DNA of 64,000 nt, taken from assembly GCF_000203915.1 (NCBI RefSeq), contig NC_008391.1, forward strand, positions 124,001-188,000, read 5' to 3'. Position numbers and translations under genes: made by a program. Position 1 is the first letter of the stretch; each line of letters opens with the position of its first letter. The notes beneath the pieces are model-generated. The model had not been told where the DNA came from. It ran no database searches and saw only the letters and a program-made list of their open reading frames with translations. The DNA comes from Burkholderia ambifaria AMMD. Its GTDB lineage: Bacteria; Pseudomonadota; Gammaproteobacteria; Burkholderiales; Burkholderiaceae. Below are positions 19,314-30,571 of this stretch, one piece after another.

Positions 19314-20132
19314 ATGTCCACCCGTATCCAGCAGACCTTCGCCGCACTCGCCGAACAAGGCCGCAAGGGCCTGATCCCGTTCATCACGGCCGGCGACCCC
19401 GATCCCGCGAAGACGGTCGAGTTCATGCACGCGCTCGCCGAAGGCGGCGCCGACGTGATCGAGCTCGGCGTGCCGTTCTCGGACCCGATGGCCGACGGCC
19501 CGGTGATCCAGCGCTCGTCGGAGCGCGCGCTCGCGCGCGGCGTCACGCTCAAGAGCGTGCTCGCCGACGTGAAGTGCTTCCGCGAGACCAACCAGACGAC
19601 CCCCGTCGTGCTGATGGGCTATGCGAACCCGATCGAGCGGATGGGCGTCGACGCGTTCGCCACCGAAGCGCAGGCAGCCGGCGTCGACGGCGTGCTCGTC
19701 GTCGACTATCCGCCCGAGGAAGCCGGCGTGTTTGCCGAGAAAATGCGTGCCGCGCAGATCGATCCGATCTTCCTGCTCGCCCCGACGTCGACCGACGAGC
19801 GCATCGCCGACGTGGGCAAGATCGCGAGCGGCTACGTGTACTACGTGTCGCTCAAGGGCGTGACCGGCGCCGGAAATCTGGATGTTTCGAGCATTGCGGG
19901 TAAAATCCCGGCCATCAAGTCGCGCGTGCCGGTTCCGGTGGGCGTCGGCTTCGGCATCCGCGACGCCGAAACGGCGCGCGCGGTGGCCGAAGTGTCGGAC
20001 GCCGTCGTGATCGGCAGCCGCCTGGTGCAGCTGCTCGAGAGCGCCGCGCCGGAAGGCGCCGCCGCCGCGCTGAAGACATTCATCGCCGAGCTGCGCGCCG
20101 CCCTGGACGGCGCCGGCAAGACGGCGCGATAA
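19314..20132 (+). CDS. trpA: Tryptophan synthase alpha subunit
   Basis: A 272-residue TIM barrel that cleaves indole-3-glycerol phosphate. The catalytic Glu lies in [19 protein letters not shown] and the second catalytic Asp in [22 protein letters not shown] is the phosphate-binding turn. Start at MSTRIQQTF; the upstream in-frame extension overlaps the methyltransferase. A TAAAAT hexamer inside the gene (19901) may serve the downstream accD-folC genes. Confidence 0.96.
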   Translation: MSTRIQQTFAALAEQGRKGLIPFITAGDPDPAKTVEFMHALAEGGADVIELGVPFSDPMADGPVIQRSSERALARGVTLKSVLADVKCFRETNQTTPVVLMGYANPIERMGVDAFATEAQAAGVDGVLVVDYPPEEAGVFAEKMRAAQIDPIFLLAPTSTDERIADVGKIASGYVYYVSLKGVTGAGNLDVSSIAGKIPAIKSRVPVPVGVGFGIRDAETARAVAEVSDAVVIGSRLVQLLESAAPEGAAAALKTFIAELRAALDGAGKTAR

Positions 20133-20198
20133 ACACAACACAGGAGGCGGGAACGGGCCGGTCGGCCCGCCCCGCCACGGAACAGGAAACCATACACG

Positions 20199-21071
20199 AT
20201 GAGCTGGCTCGACAAACTGTTGCCGCCGAAGATCAAGCAGACCGACCCGAAAAGCCGCAAGGGCATTCCGGAAGGCCTGTGGGTCAAATGCCCGTCCTGC
20301 GAGGCCGTGCTGTACCGCAACGACGTGGACGCGAACCTGCATGTGTGCCCGAAGTGCGATCACCACATGCGCATCGGCGCGCGCGAGCGCCTCGACGGGC
20401 TGCTCGATCCGGAAGGCCGCTATGAAATCGGCCAGGAAATCGTGCCGGTCGACTCGCTGAAGTTCAAGGACAGCCGCAAGTACCCCGATCGTCTGAAGGA
20501 AGCGATGGACGAGACGGGCGAGACCGACGCGATGGTCGTGATGGGCGGGGCGATCCACACGCTGCCCGTGGTCGCGGCCTGTTTCGAGTTCTCGTTCATG
20601 GGCGGCTCGATGGGTTCGGTCGTCGGCGAGCGTTTCGCGCGCGGCGCGCAGAACGCGCTGGAACAGCACGTGCCGTTCATCTGCTTCACGGCGTCGGGCG
20701 GCGCACGGATGCAGGAAAGCCTGCTGTCGCTGATGCAGATGGCGAAGACCACCGCGATGCTGACCAAGCTGGCCGAAGCCAAGCTGCCGTTCATCTCGGT
20801 GCTGACCGATCCGACGATGGGCGGTGTGTCGGCGAGCTTCGCGTTCCTCGGCGACGTCGTGATCGCGGAGCCGAAGGCGCTGATCGGCTTCGCCGGCCCG
20901 CGCGTGATCGAGCAGACGGTTCGCGAGAAGCTGCCGGAAGGCTTCCAGCGCGCGGAATTCCTGCTGACGACGGGCGCGATCGACATGATCGTCGACCGCC
21001 GCAAGATGCGCGACGAGATCGCGCAGCTGCTCGCGCTGCTGCAGCGACAGCCGGCCGACGCGCTGGCCTGA
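20199..21071 (+). CDS. accD: Acetyl-CoA carboxylase carboxyltransferase beta subunit
   Basis: A 290-residue subunit that with AccA transfers CO2 from biotin to acetyl-CoA to give malonyl-CoA. The four-Cys zinc ribbon (C31, C34, C50, C53) opens the protein. The crotonase-type core shows [19 protein letters not shown] and [19 protein letters not shown] site precedes the ATG. A stable GC hairpin (20155-20168) without a U-run lies in its leader. Confidence 0.97.
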   Translation: MSWLDKLLPPKIKQTDPKSRKGIPEGLWVKCPSCEAVLYRNDVDANLHVCPKCDHHMRIGARERLDGLLDPEGRYEIGQEIVPVDSLKFKDSRKYPDRLKEAMDETGETDAMVVMGGAIHTLPVVAACFEFSFMGGSMGSVVGERFARGAQNALEQHVPFICFTASGGARMQESLLSLMQMAKTTAMLTKLAEAKLPFISVLTDPTMGGVSASFAFLGDVVIAEPKALIGFAGPRVIEQTVREKLPEGFQRAEFLLTTGAIDMIVDRRKMRDEIAQLLALLQRQPADALA

Positions 21072-21100
21072 TCGGCGCGGCGTTGTGACCTGCGCGCGTC

Positions 21101-21137
21101 GCCCGGCTGAACCGCCGGGCGGCGCGTTTCGTTTTTT
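21101..21137 (+). terminator. Rho-independent terminator after accD
   Basis: GCCCGGC (21101-21107) pairs with GCCGGGC (21114-21120); a short GC stretch then leads to TTTCGTTTTTT. It separates accD from folC. Confidence 0.75.
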
Positions 21138-21171
21138 GGCGTAGTGGCGGTACCGATTCAGATTTGATCCG

Positions 21172-22482
21172 ATGAGCACTTTTCCCACTCTCGACGCGTG
21201 GCTTTCGCATCTCGAACGCGCGCACCCGGTCGGCATCGACATGGGCCTCACCCGCATCGGGCAGGTCAAGGCGGCGCTGCAGCTCGAATTCGCGTGCCCC
21301 GTGATCACGGTCGGCGGCACGAACGGCAAGGGCTCGACCTGCGCGTTCCTCGAGGCGATCCTCGTTCACGCGGGCTACAAGGTCGGTTGCCACACGTCGC
21401 CGCACCTGCTCGAATTCGCCGAGCGCGCGCGTGTGAACGGGCAGCAGGTCAGCGATGCCGACCTGCTGCCGCACTTCGAAGCCGTCGAAGCGGCGCGCAC
21501 GTCGCTGCCCGAGCCGGTGTCGCTCACGTACTTCGAATTCACGACGCTCGCGATCCTGCACCTGTTCGCGTCGCGCGGGCTCGACGTCGTGATCCTCGAA
21601 GTCGGCCTCGGCGGCCGGCTCGACGCGGTCAACATCATCGATACCGACTGCGCGATCGTCACGAGCATCGACATCGACCACACCGAATACCTCGGCGACA
21701 CGCGCGAGAAGATCGCGTTCGAGAAGGCGGGCATCTTCCGTGCGGGCAAGCCGGCGATCTGCGGCGATCCCGCCGTGCCGAACACGCTGATCGACCATGC
21801 CGCGGCGATCGGCGCGGACCTGTGGCTGGTCGGTCGCGATTTTCGCTATGAAGCGCAGCCGGGCGCGGAGCGCCAGCAATGGAGCTACCTCGGCCGCGAC
21901 AAGCGCTATCCGGCGCTCGCGTACCCGGCGCTGCGCGGCGCGAATCAGCTGATCAATGCGTCGGCCGCGCTGGCCGCGCTCGAGGCGCTGCGCCCGGTGC
22001 TGCCTGTGTCCGCGCAGGACATCCGGCTCGGGCTCGCGAACGTCGAGCTGCCGGGGCGCTTCCAGGTGCTGCCCGGCAAGCCGGCGATCGTGCTGGACGT
22101 CGCGCACAACCCGCATGCGGCGGCCGTGCTCGAGCAGAACCTCGGCAACATGGGCTTCTTCCCGTACACGTACGCGGTGTTCGGCGCGATGCACGACAAG
22201 GACATCGACGGCGTGCTGCGGCACCTGGCGGGGGAGGTCGACCACTGGTGCGTGACCGACCTGCCGCTGCCGCGTGCGGCGAGCGCGGAGCAGCTCGAAG
22301 CCGCGCTGCGCAAGGCCGGCGTGGAAGACGGGCCCGATTCGAGCGTCACGCGGTTCGCGTCGCCGGCGGAAGCATTTCGAGATGCACTAAAAAGAGCATC
22401 CGAGAATGATAGAATCGTGGTTTTCGGCAGTTTCCATACGGTGGCCGGTGTGATGGCCTACCGGAAATCGCAGCAACACTGA
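21172..22482 (+). CDS. folC: Bifunctional folylpolyglutamate/dihydrofolate synthase
   Basis: A 436-residue ATP-dependent ligase that adds glutamate to dihydropteroate and folates. VGGTNGKGSTCAFLEAIL is the ATP P-loop, GCHTSPHLLEFAER the omega loop, and EVGLGGRLDAVN plus SIDIDHTEYLG the Mg-binding region typical of FolC. A TAGAAT hexamer near the 3' end (22410) may be a promoter for dedD. Confidence 0.95.
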   Translation: MSTFPTLDAWLSHLERAHPVGIDMGLTRIGQVKAALQLEFACPVITVGGTNGKGSTCAFLEAILVHAGYKVGCHTSPHLLEFAERARVNGQQVSDADLLPHFEAVEAARTSLPEPVSLTYFEFTTLAILHLFASRGLDVVILEVGLGGRLDAVNIIDTDCAIVTSIDIDHTEYLGDTREKIAFEKAGIFRAGKPAICGDPAVPNTLIDHAAAIGADLWLVGRDFRYEAQPGAERQQWSYLGRDKRYPALAYPALRGANQLINASAALAALEALRPVLPVSAQDIRLGLANVELPGRFQVLPGKPAIVLDVAHNPHAAAVLEQNLGNMGFFPYTYAVFGAMHDKDIDGVLRHLAGEVDHWCVTDLPLPRAASAEQLEAALRKAGVEDGPDSSVTRFASPAEAFRDALKRASENDRIVVFGSFHTVAGVMAYRKSQQH

Positions 22483-22511
22483 CTGTCGGGCAGTTTCGGA
22501 CTCAGCCATTC

Positions 22512-23369
22512 ATGGGAATTTTCTCGTTCGGCAAGAAAGACGACGACGCGCCCACCCGGCGCGGCGGTCGTACCGGGGCCTCCCGGAACGTGCGCACGGA
22601 GCGCACTGAACGCGTCGAGCGACGCACGCGCCGCACCGAGCGTCCGGAATCGGACGCACTGCTTCTCGATCCGACCCTTCCTGAAAAGCAACGCGCCCGC
22701 CGGCGTCTCGTCGGCGCGATCGCGCTCGTCGTCGGCGCGGTGATCGTGCTGCCGATGGTGCTTGATTCGCACCCGAAGCCGGTGACGGACGACATCGCGA
22801 TCGATATTCCGAACCGGCCTGCGCATCAGGCGGTCGCGCCGCGTGACGACGACGTGGCCGACGTGCAGGCGGGCGTCGCGCACGACGAGCCGCCGGCCTC
22901 CGATGTCGCGGTGGCGGCCGCGCCCGCACCGGCGCCGAAGGATACGGCCAAGCCGGCCGCGAAACCCGCTGCCACGACCTCGACGACCCCGACGACCACC
23001 GCGAGCGTGACGCCGCCGAAGCCCGCTGCGAAGCCGGCCGCCCCTGCGGCGAAGCCGGTCGCGCCGAAGCCGGCGCCGGCCCCCGCGACGGTCGCGAACG
23101 CCGACGCCGCGACCGACAGCGGCGACGCGTCGTCGCCCGCATCGCCGGCCGGCGCGCGCTTCGCGGTGCAGCTCGGTTCGTTCAAGGACGACACGACGGC
23201 CCGTTCGTGGGCCACCAAGTTGAAATCCGCGGGTGTGCCCGCATATGTCGAGCATCGCAAGCAGGCGGACGGCAGCACGGCTACACTGCTGCGTGCCGGC
23301 CCGTTTGCGGATCGCGCGGCGGCGTCAGCCGCGATCGCGAAGGTGCGCGAAGCCGGACTGACGCAGTAA
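22512..23369 (+). CDS. DedD-like SPOR-domain cell-division protein
   Basis: A 285-residue bitopic membrane protein. The basic cytoplasmic N-terminus (about 1-65, with repeated RTER) is followed by one membrane helix near 66-86 (LVGAIALVVGAVIVLPMVL), a long Ala/Pro/Lys/Thr periplasmic linker and a SPOR domain (about 217-285; RFAVQLGSFKDDTTARSWA). SPOR domains bind denuded glycan at the septum. The folC-dedD-cvpA-purF order is conserved from E. coli, which supports the DedD role. Confidence 0.88.
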   Translation: MGIFSFGKKDDDAPTRRGGRTGASRNVRTERTERVERRTRRTERPESDALLLDPTLPEKQRARRRLVGAIALVVGAVIVLPMVLDSHPKPVTDDIAIDIPNRPAHQAVAPRDDDVADVQAGVAHDEPPASDVAVAAAPAPAPKDTAKPAAKPAATTSTTPTTTASVTPPKPAAKPAAPAAKPVAPKPAPAPATVANADAATDSGDASSPASPAGARFAVQLGSFKDDTTARSWATKLKSAGVPAYVEHRKQADGSTATLLRAGPFADRAAASAAIAKVREAGLTQ

Positions 23370-23375
23370 CGTGCG

Positions 23376-23870
23376 ATGCTGACGGCTTTCGACTACGCTG
23401 TATTGGCGGTAATCGCGTTGTCTGCGCTGCGTGGCGCATGGCGCGGTTTCGTCTCGGAGATTTTCGGGTTGATCGGCTGGATCGTGGCGGTCGTGATCGC
23501 CGCACGCTATGTCGGGCTGGTGGTGCCGTATATTCCGGCGAACTGGCCGGGCGGCGCGCTCACCCAGTGGGTGCTCGCGTTCGCGCTGATCGTGATCGGC
23601 GTCGTGTTCGTCGCGGGTGTCGCGAACGCGCTGTTGTCGCGGATCGCGCAGGCGACGGGCCTCGGTGGAGTCGATCGCTCGCTGGGCATGATGTTCGGGC
23701 TCGTCCGCGGCTGCGTGCTGGTGGTGCTGCTGGTCGCGGCGGCCGGGCTGACCGAATTGCCCAAACAGGATTTCTGGCGCAATGCGCTCTTGCGTCCTTT
23801 CGCCGAACAGGGCGTGCACGAGCTGAAGCAGCTCCTGCCCGACGGCATGGCCCAGTACGTGCGCGTGTGA
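23376..23870 (+). CDS. cvpA: CvpA family membrane protein
   Basis: A 164-residue protein with four predicted membrane helices and the family start MLTAFDYAVLAVIALSALRG. The central loop (LPKQDFW and GVDRSLGMMFGLVRG) is also typical. In E. coli CvpA is needed for colicin V export and resistance to some stresses. It starts 6 bp after the SPOR gene and precedes purF, the standard arrangement. Confidence 0.92.
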   Translation: MLTAFDYAVLAVIALSALRGAWRGFVSEIFGLIGWIVAVVIAARYVGLVVPYIPANWPGGALTQWVLAFALIVIGVVFVAGVANALLSRIAQATGLGGVDRSLGMMFGLVRGCVLVVLLVAAAGLTELPKQDFWRNALLRPFAEQGVHELKQLLPDGMAQYVRV

Positions 23871-23921
23871 CGCCGCGGCCGGGCAGGACGGAACCGATTT
23901 TGTCATCTTGAAGGACATGCC

Positions 23922-25454
23922 ATGTGCGGCATCGTAGGTGTTATCTCCCAATCCCCCGTCAATCAGCTGATCTATGACAGCCTGCTGCTGCTGCAGCATC
24001 GCGGTCAGGACGCAGCGGGCATCGCGACGGCGGACGGCAGCAATTTCCACATGTACAAGGCGAACGGCATGGTGCGCGACGTGTTCCGCACGCGCAACAT
24101 GCGCAGCCTGCCCGGCACCTTCGGCATCGGCCAGGTCCGCTATCCGACGGCCGGCTCGGCGTCGAGCGAAGCCGAGGCGCAGCCGTTCTACGTGAACGCG
24201 CCGTTCGGGATCATCCTCGCGCACAACGGCAACCTGACGAACTGGGAACAGCTGAAGGACGAGATGTTCCGGATCGATCGCCGGCACATCAACACCAATT
24301 CCGACAGCGAAGTGCTGCTCAACGTGTTCGCGCACGAGCTGCAACTGTCGACGACGGGCCTCGAGCTCGATCCGGCCGCCGTGTTCAAGGCGGTCGCGGG
24401 CGTGCATCGCCGCCTGGAGGGTTCGTACGCGATCGTGTCGCTGATCGCCGGCTACGGCCTGCTCGCGTTCCGCGATCCGTTCGGCATCCGCCCGCTGTGC
24501 CTCGGCAAGCTCGAAACCGAACACGGCACCGAATGGATGGTCGCGTCGGAGTCGGTGGCGGTCGAAGGCATCGGTTTCGAATTCGTGCGCGACGTGCAGC
24601 CGGGCGAAGCGATCTTCATCGACAAGGCCGGCAACTTCCACAGCCAGCAATGCGCGGAGCAGCCGACGCTGAATCCGTGCATGTTCGAGTACGTGTATCT
24701 CGCCCGTCCGGATTCGTGCCTCGACGGCGTGCCCGTCTACAACGTGCGCCTGCGCATGGGCGACTACCTCGCCGAGAAGATCAAGCGCGAGCTGCCGAAC
24801 GTGCCGATCGACGTCGTGATGCCGATTCCCGATTCGTCGCGTCCGGCTGCGATGCAGGTCGCCGCGAAGCTCGGCGTCGAGTATCGCGAAGGCTTCTTCA
24901 AGAACCGCTACGTCGGCCGTACCTTCATCATGCCGGGCCAGGCCGTGCGCAAGAAGTCGGTGCGCCAGAAGCTCAATGCGATGAGCATCGAGTTCAAGGA
25001 CAAGAACGTGCTGATCGTCGACGATTCGATCGTGCGCGGCACGACCTCGCACGAGATCGTGCAGATGGCGCGCGATGCGGGCGCGAAGTCGGTGATCTTC
25101 GCGTCGGCGGCGCCGCCGGTGAAATTCCCGAACGTGTACGGCATCGACATGCCGACGCGCGGCGAGCTGGTCGCACACGGCCGCACCGACGAAGAAGTCG
25201 CGAAGATCATCGGCGCCGACCACCTGATCTACCAGGACGTCGACGACCTGCGCCGCGCGGTGCGCGACATCAACCCGAAGCTCGAACGCTTCGAGGCGTC
25301 GTGCTTCGACGGCAACTACATCACCGGCGCCGTGACGCCCGAGTACCTCGATGCAATCGAGCGCGCACGTCTCGCCCCGGCGTCGCAGGCCGATCGCGAC
25401 ACGGCCGGCGACACCGCGCGTTCGCAGATGAACCTGCAGCTGTCGGTCGAGTGA
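23922..25454 (+). CDS. purF: Amidophosphoribosyltransferase
   Basis: A 510-residue enzyme for the first committed step of purine synthesis. After removal of Met1, Cys2 (MCGIVGV) is the glutaminase nucleophile. The C-terminal half contains the PRPP loop VLIVDDSIVRGTTS. No Fe-S cysteine propeptide is seen, as in the E. coli type. A long C-terminal tail of about 20 residues ends NLQLSVE. Confidence 0.97.
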   Translation: MCGIVGVISQSPVNQLIYDSLLLLQHRGQDAAGIATADGSNFHMYKANGMVRDVFRTRNMRSLPGTFGIGQVRYPTAGSASSEAEAQPFYVNAPFGIILAHNGNLTNWEQLKDEMFRIDRRHINTNSDSEVLLNVFAHELQLSTTGLELDPAAVFKAVAGVHRRLEGSYAIVSLIAGYGLLAFRDPFGIRPLCLGKLETEHGTEWMVASESVAVEGIGFEFVRDVQPGEAIFIDKAGNFHSQQCAEQPTLNPCMFEYVYLARPDSCLDGVPVYNVRLRMGDYLAEKIKRELPNVPIDVVMPIPDSSRPAAMQVAAKLGVEYREGFFKNRYVGRTFIMPGQAVRKKSVRQKLNAMSIEFKDKNVLIVDDSIVRGTTSHEIVQMARDAGAKSVIFASAAPPVKFPNVYGIDMPTRGELVAHGRTDEEVAKIIGADHLIYQDVDDLRRAVRDINPKLERFEASCFDGNYITGAVTPEYLDAIERARLAPASQADRDTAGDTARSQMNLQLSVE

Positions 25455-25461
25455 TGCCGGC

Positions 25462-25489
25462 GCACGCTTCCGACGAAGCGTGCTAGGAT
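25462..25489 (+). promoter_or_regulatory. Hairpin after purF overlapping an extended -10 box
   Basis: GCACGCTTC (25462-25470) pairs perfectly with GAAGCGTGC (25475-25483) around four bases. TGC-TAGGAT (25481-25489) then forms an extended -10, which would start transcription just before the riboswitch at about 25496. The hairpin lacks a U-run. Confidence 0.5.
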
Positions 25490-25494
25490 GTGGC

Positions 25495-25557
25495 CTTGCG
25501 TCGATTTGATTCAGCTTGCGGACGCGGGGCGACTTCCCAAAACAGCTAAAGCGAAGG
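25495..25557 (+). promoter_or_regulatory. SAM-II riboswitch
   Basis: P1 is formed by GCGTC (25498-25502) and GACGC (25521-25525). The loop carries GATTTGATTCAGCTTGC, matching the SAM-II GAUUUG...GCUUGC core, and the 3' side ends in AAAACAGCTAAAGCG, matching the conserved GCUAAA pseudoknot strand. It senses S-adenosylmethionine and precedes metZ, a methionine-synthesis gene, which is the usual context of this class. Confidence 0.87.
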
Positions 25558-25640
25558 CCGGCGAGCGCCGGCCCGAGTCGATCGCTGTCGTACCGCACCG
25601 AAGCCCGCTGATGCCGACGCATAGCGGGCTTTTTGTTTTG
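25556..25640 (+). terminator. Expression-platform hairpin and terminator before metZ
   Basis: A GC-rich hairpin (GGCCGGCG/CGCCGGCC, 25556-25573) directly follows the riboswitch. A complete intrinsic terminator comes next: AGCCCGCT (25602-25609), AGCGGGCT (25623-25630), then TTTTTGTTTT. It lies within the metZ leader, so methionine control by SAM through premature termination is likely. Confidence 0.8.
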
Positions 25641-25711
25641 GCCTGGTTTTTGGCTGGGTTCGCGCCCGATGCATGATCCGCGGCGCGCCCTTCGAATACG
25701 GAAAACGGAAC

Positions 25712-26905
25712 ATGGACGACTCCCTCAATTTCGACACGCTCGCCGTGCGCGCGGGCACGCTGCGCAGCAGCGACTTCAACGAGCACTCGGAAGCGCTGTT
25801 CCTCACGTCGAGCTTCTGCTTCAAGAGCGCGGCCGAGGCCGCCGAGCGCTTCGCGAATTCGGAAGACTATTTCACCTATTCGCGCTTCACGAACCCGACC
25901 GTCACCATGTTCCAGGATCGTCTCGCCGCGCTCGAAGGCGGCGAGGCCTGCATTGCGACGGCGTCGGGCATGGCCGCGATCATGTCGGTCGTGATGTCGG
26001 CACTCCAGGCAGGCGATCACCTCGTCAGCTCGCGCAGCCTGTTCGGCTCGACGCTCGGGATGTTCTCGCAGATCTTCAGTAAGTTCGGCATCACGACGAC
26101 CTTCGTCGACCCGACCGACCTGAACGCGTGGCAGGAAGCGGTGCGGCCCGAAACGAAGATGTTCTTCCTCGAAACGCCGTCGAACCCGCTGACCGAGCTC
26201 GCCGACATCGAGGCGATCGGCAAGATCGCGAAGGCGGCGAACGCGCTGTTCGTCGTCGACAACTGTTTCTGCAGCCCGGTGCTGCAGCAGCCGCTGAAGC
26301 TCGGCGCGGACGTCGTGATGCACTCGGCGACGAAGTTCCTCGACGGGCAGGGCCGCGTGCTCGGCGGCGCGCTGGTCGGCTCGAAGGCATTCATCATGGG
26401 CAAGGTGTTCCCGTTCGTGCGCAGCGCGGGCCCGACGTTGTCGGCGTTCAACGCGTGGGTGCTGCTGAAGGGGATGGAGACGCTGTCGCTGCGCGTCGAG
26501 AAGCAGTCGGCGAACGCGCTGGAAATCGCGCGCTGGCTCGATTCGCATCCGGCCGTCGCGCGCGTCTTCTATCCGGGGCTCGAGTCGCACCCGCAGCATG
26601 AGCTCGCGAAGCGCCAGCAGAAGGCGGGCGGCGCGATCGTCTCGTTCGAGCTGAAGGGCGACACGCCGGAGCAGCAGCGCGCGAACGCGTGGCGCGTGAT
26701 CGACAGCACGAAGCTGATCTCGATCACCGGCAACCTCGGCGACACGCGCACGACGATCACGCATCCGGCGACGACGACGCACGCGCGCATCACGCCGGAA
26801 GCGCGAGCGGCCGCGGACATCACCGAAGGGCTGCTCCGCCTCGCGGTCGGCCTGGAGGATGCGGGCGACCTGCGCCGCGATCTCACGCGCGGCCTCGAGG
26901 GCTGA
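25712..26905 (+). CDS. metZ: O-succinylhomoserine sulfhydrylase
   Basis: A 397-residue PLP enzyme making homocysteine from O-succinylhomoserine and sulfide. The PLP Lys lies in DVVMHSATKFLDGQGR; EGGEACIATASGMAAI and ETPSNP are family segments. RFTNPTV near residue 60 also fits the MetZ group of the Cys/Met metabolism family. Start at MDDSLNF behind GGAA; the upstream in-frame ATG adds 13 residues. Regulated by the SAM-II riboswitch. A bidirectional terminator follows. Confidence 0.93.
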   Translation: MDDSLNFDTLAVRAGTLRSSDFNEHSEALFLTSSFCFKSAAEAAERFANSEDYFTYSRFTNPTVTMFQDRLAALEGGEACIATASGMAAIMSVVMSALQAGDHLVSSRSLFGSTLGMFSQIFSKFGITTTFVDPTDLNAWQEAVRPETKMFFLETPSNPLTELADIEAIGKIAKAANALFVVDNCFCSPVLQQPLKLGADVVMHSATKFLDGQGRVLGGALVGSKAFIMGKVFPFVRSAGPTLSAFNAWVLLKGMETLSLRVEKQSANALEIARWLDSHPAVARVFYPGLESHPQHELAKRQQKAGGAIVSFELKGDTPEQQRANAWRVIDSTKLISITGNLGDTRTTITHPATTTHARITPEARAAADITEGLLRLAVGLEDAGDLRRDLTRGLEG

Positions 26906-26936
26906 GCGCGGCGGCAGGTTTTTTCACGGCCGACAT

Positions 26937-26975
26937 GACAACGGGCCGCTCGACAGAGCGGCCCGTTGTCTTTTG
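26937..26975. terminator. Bidirectional terminator between metZ and the bce cluster
   Basis: A perfect 15-bp stem (26937-26951 with 26956-26970) has T residues downstream on the plus strand. It lies between converging genes and probably ends both. Confidence 0.9.
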
Positions 26976-27000
26976 TCCGGCGACGCGCGCGTTGCCGGAA

Positions 27001-30571
<3,571 letters not shown>

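Noticed and set aside
20155..20168. GC hairpin before accD as a terminator
   Set aside because: There is no run of T after it and the genes around are usually co-transcribed.
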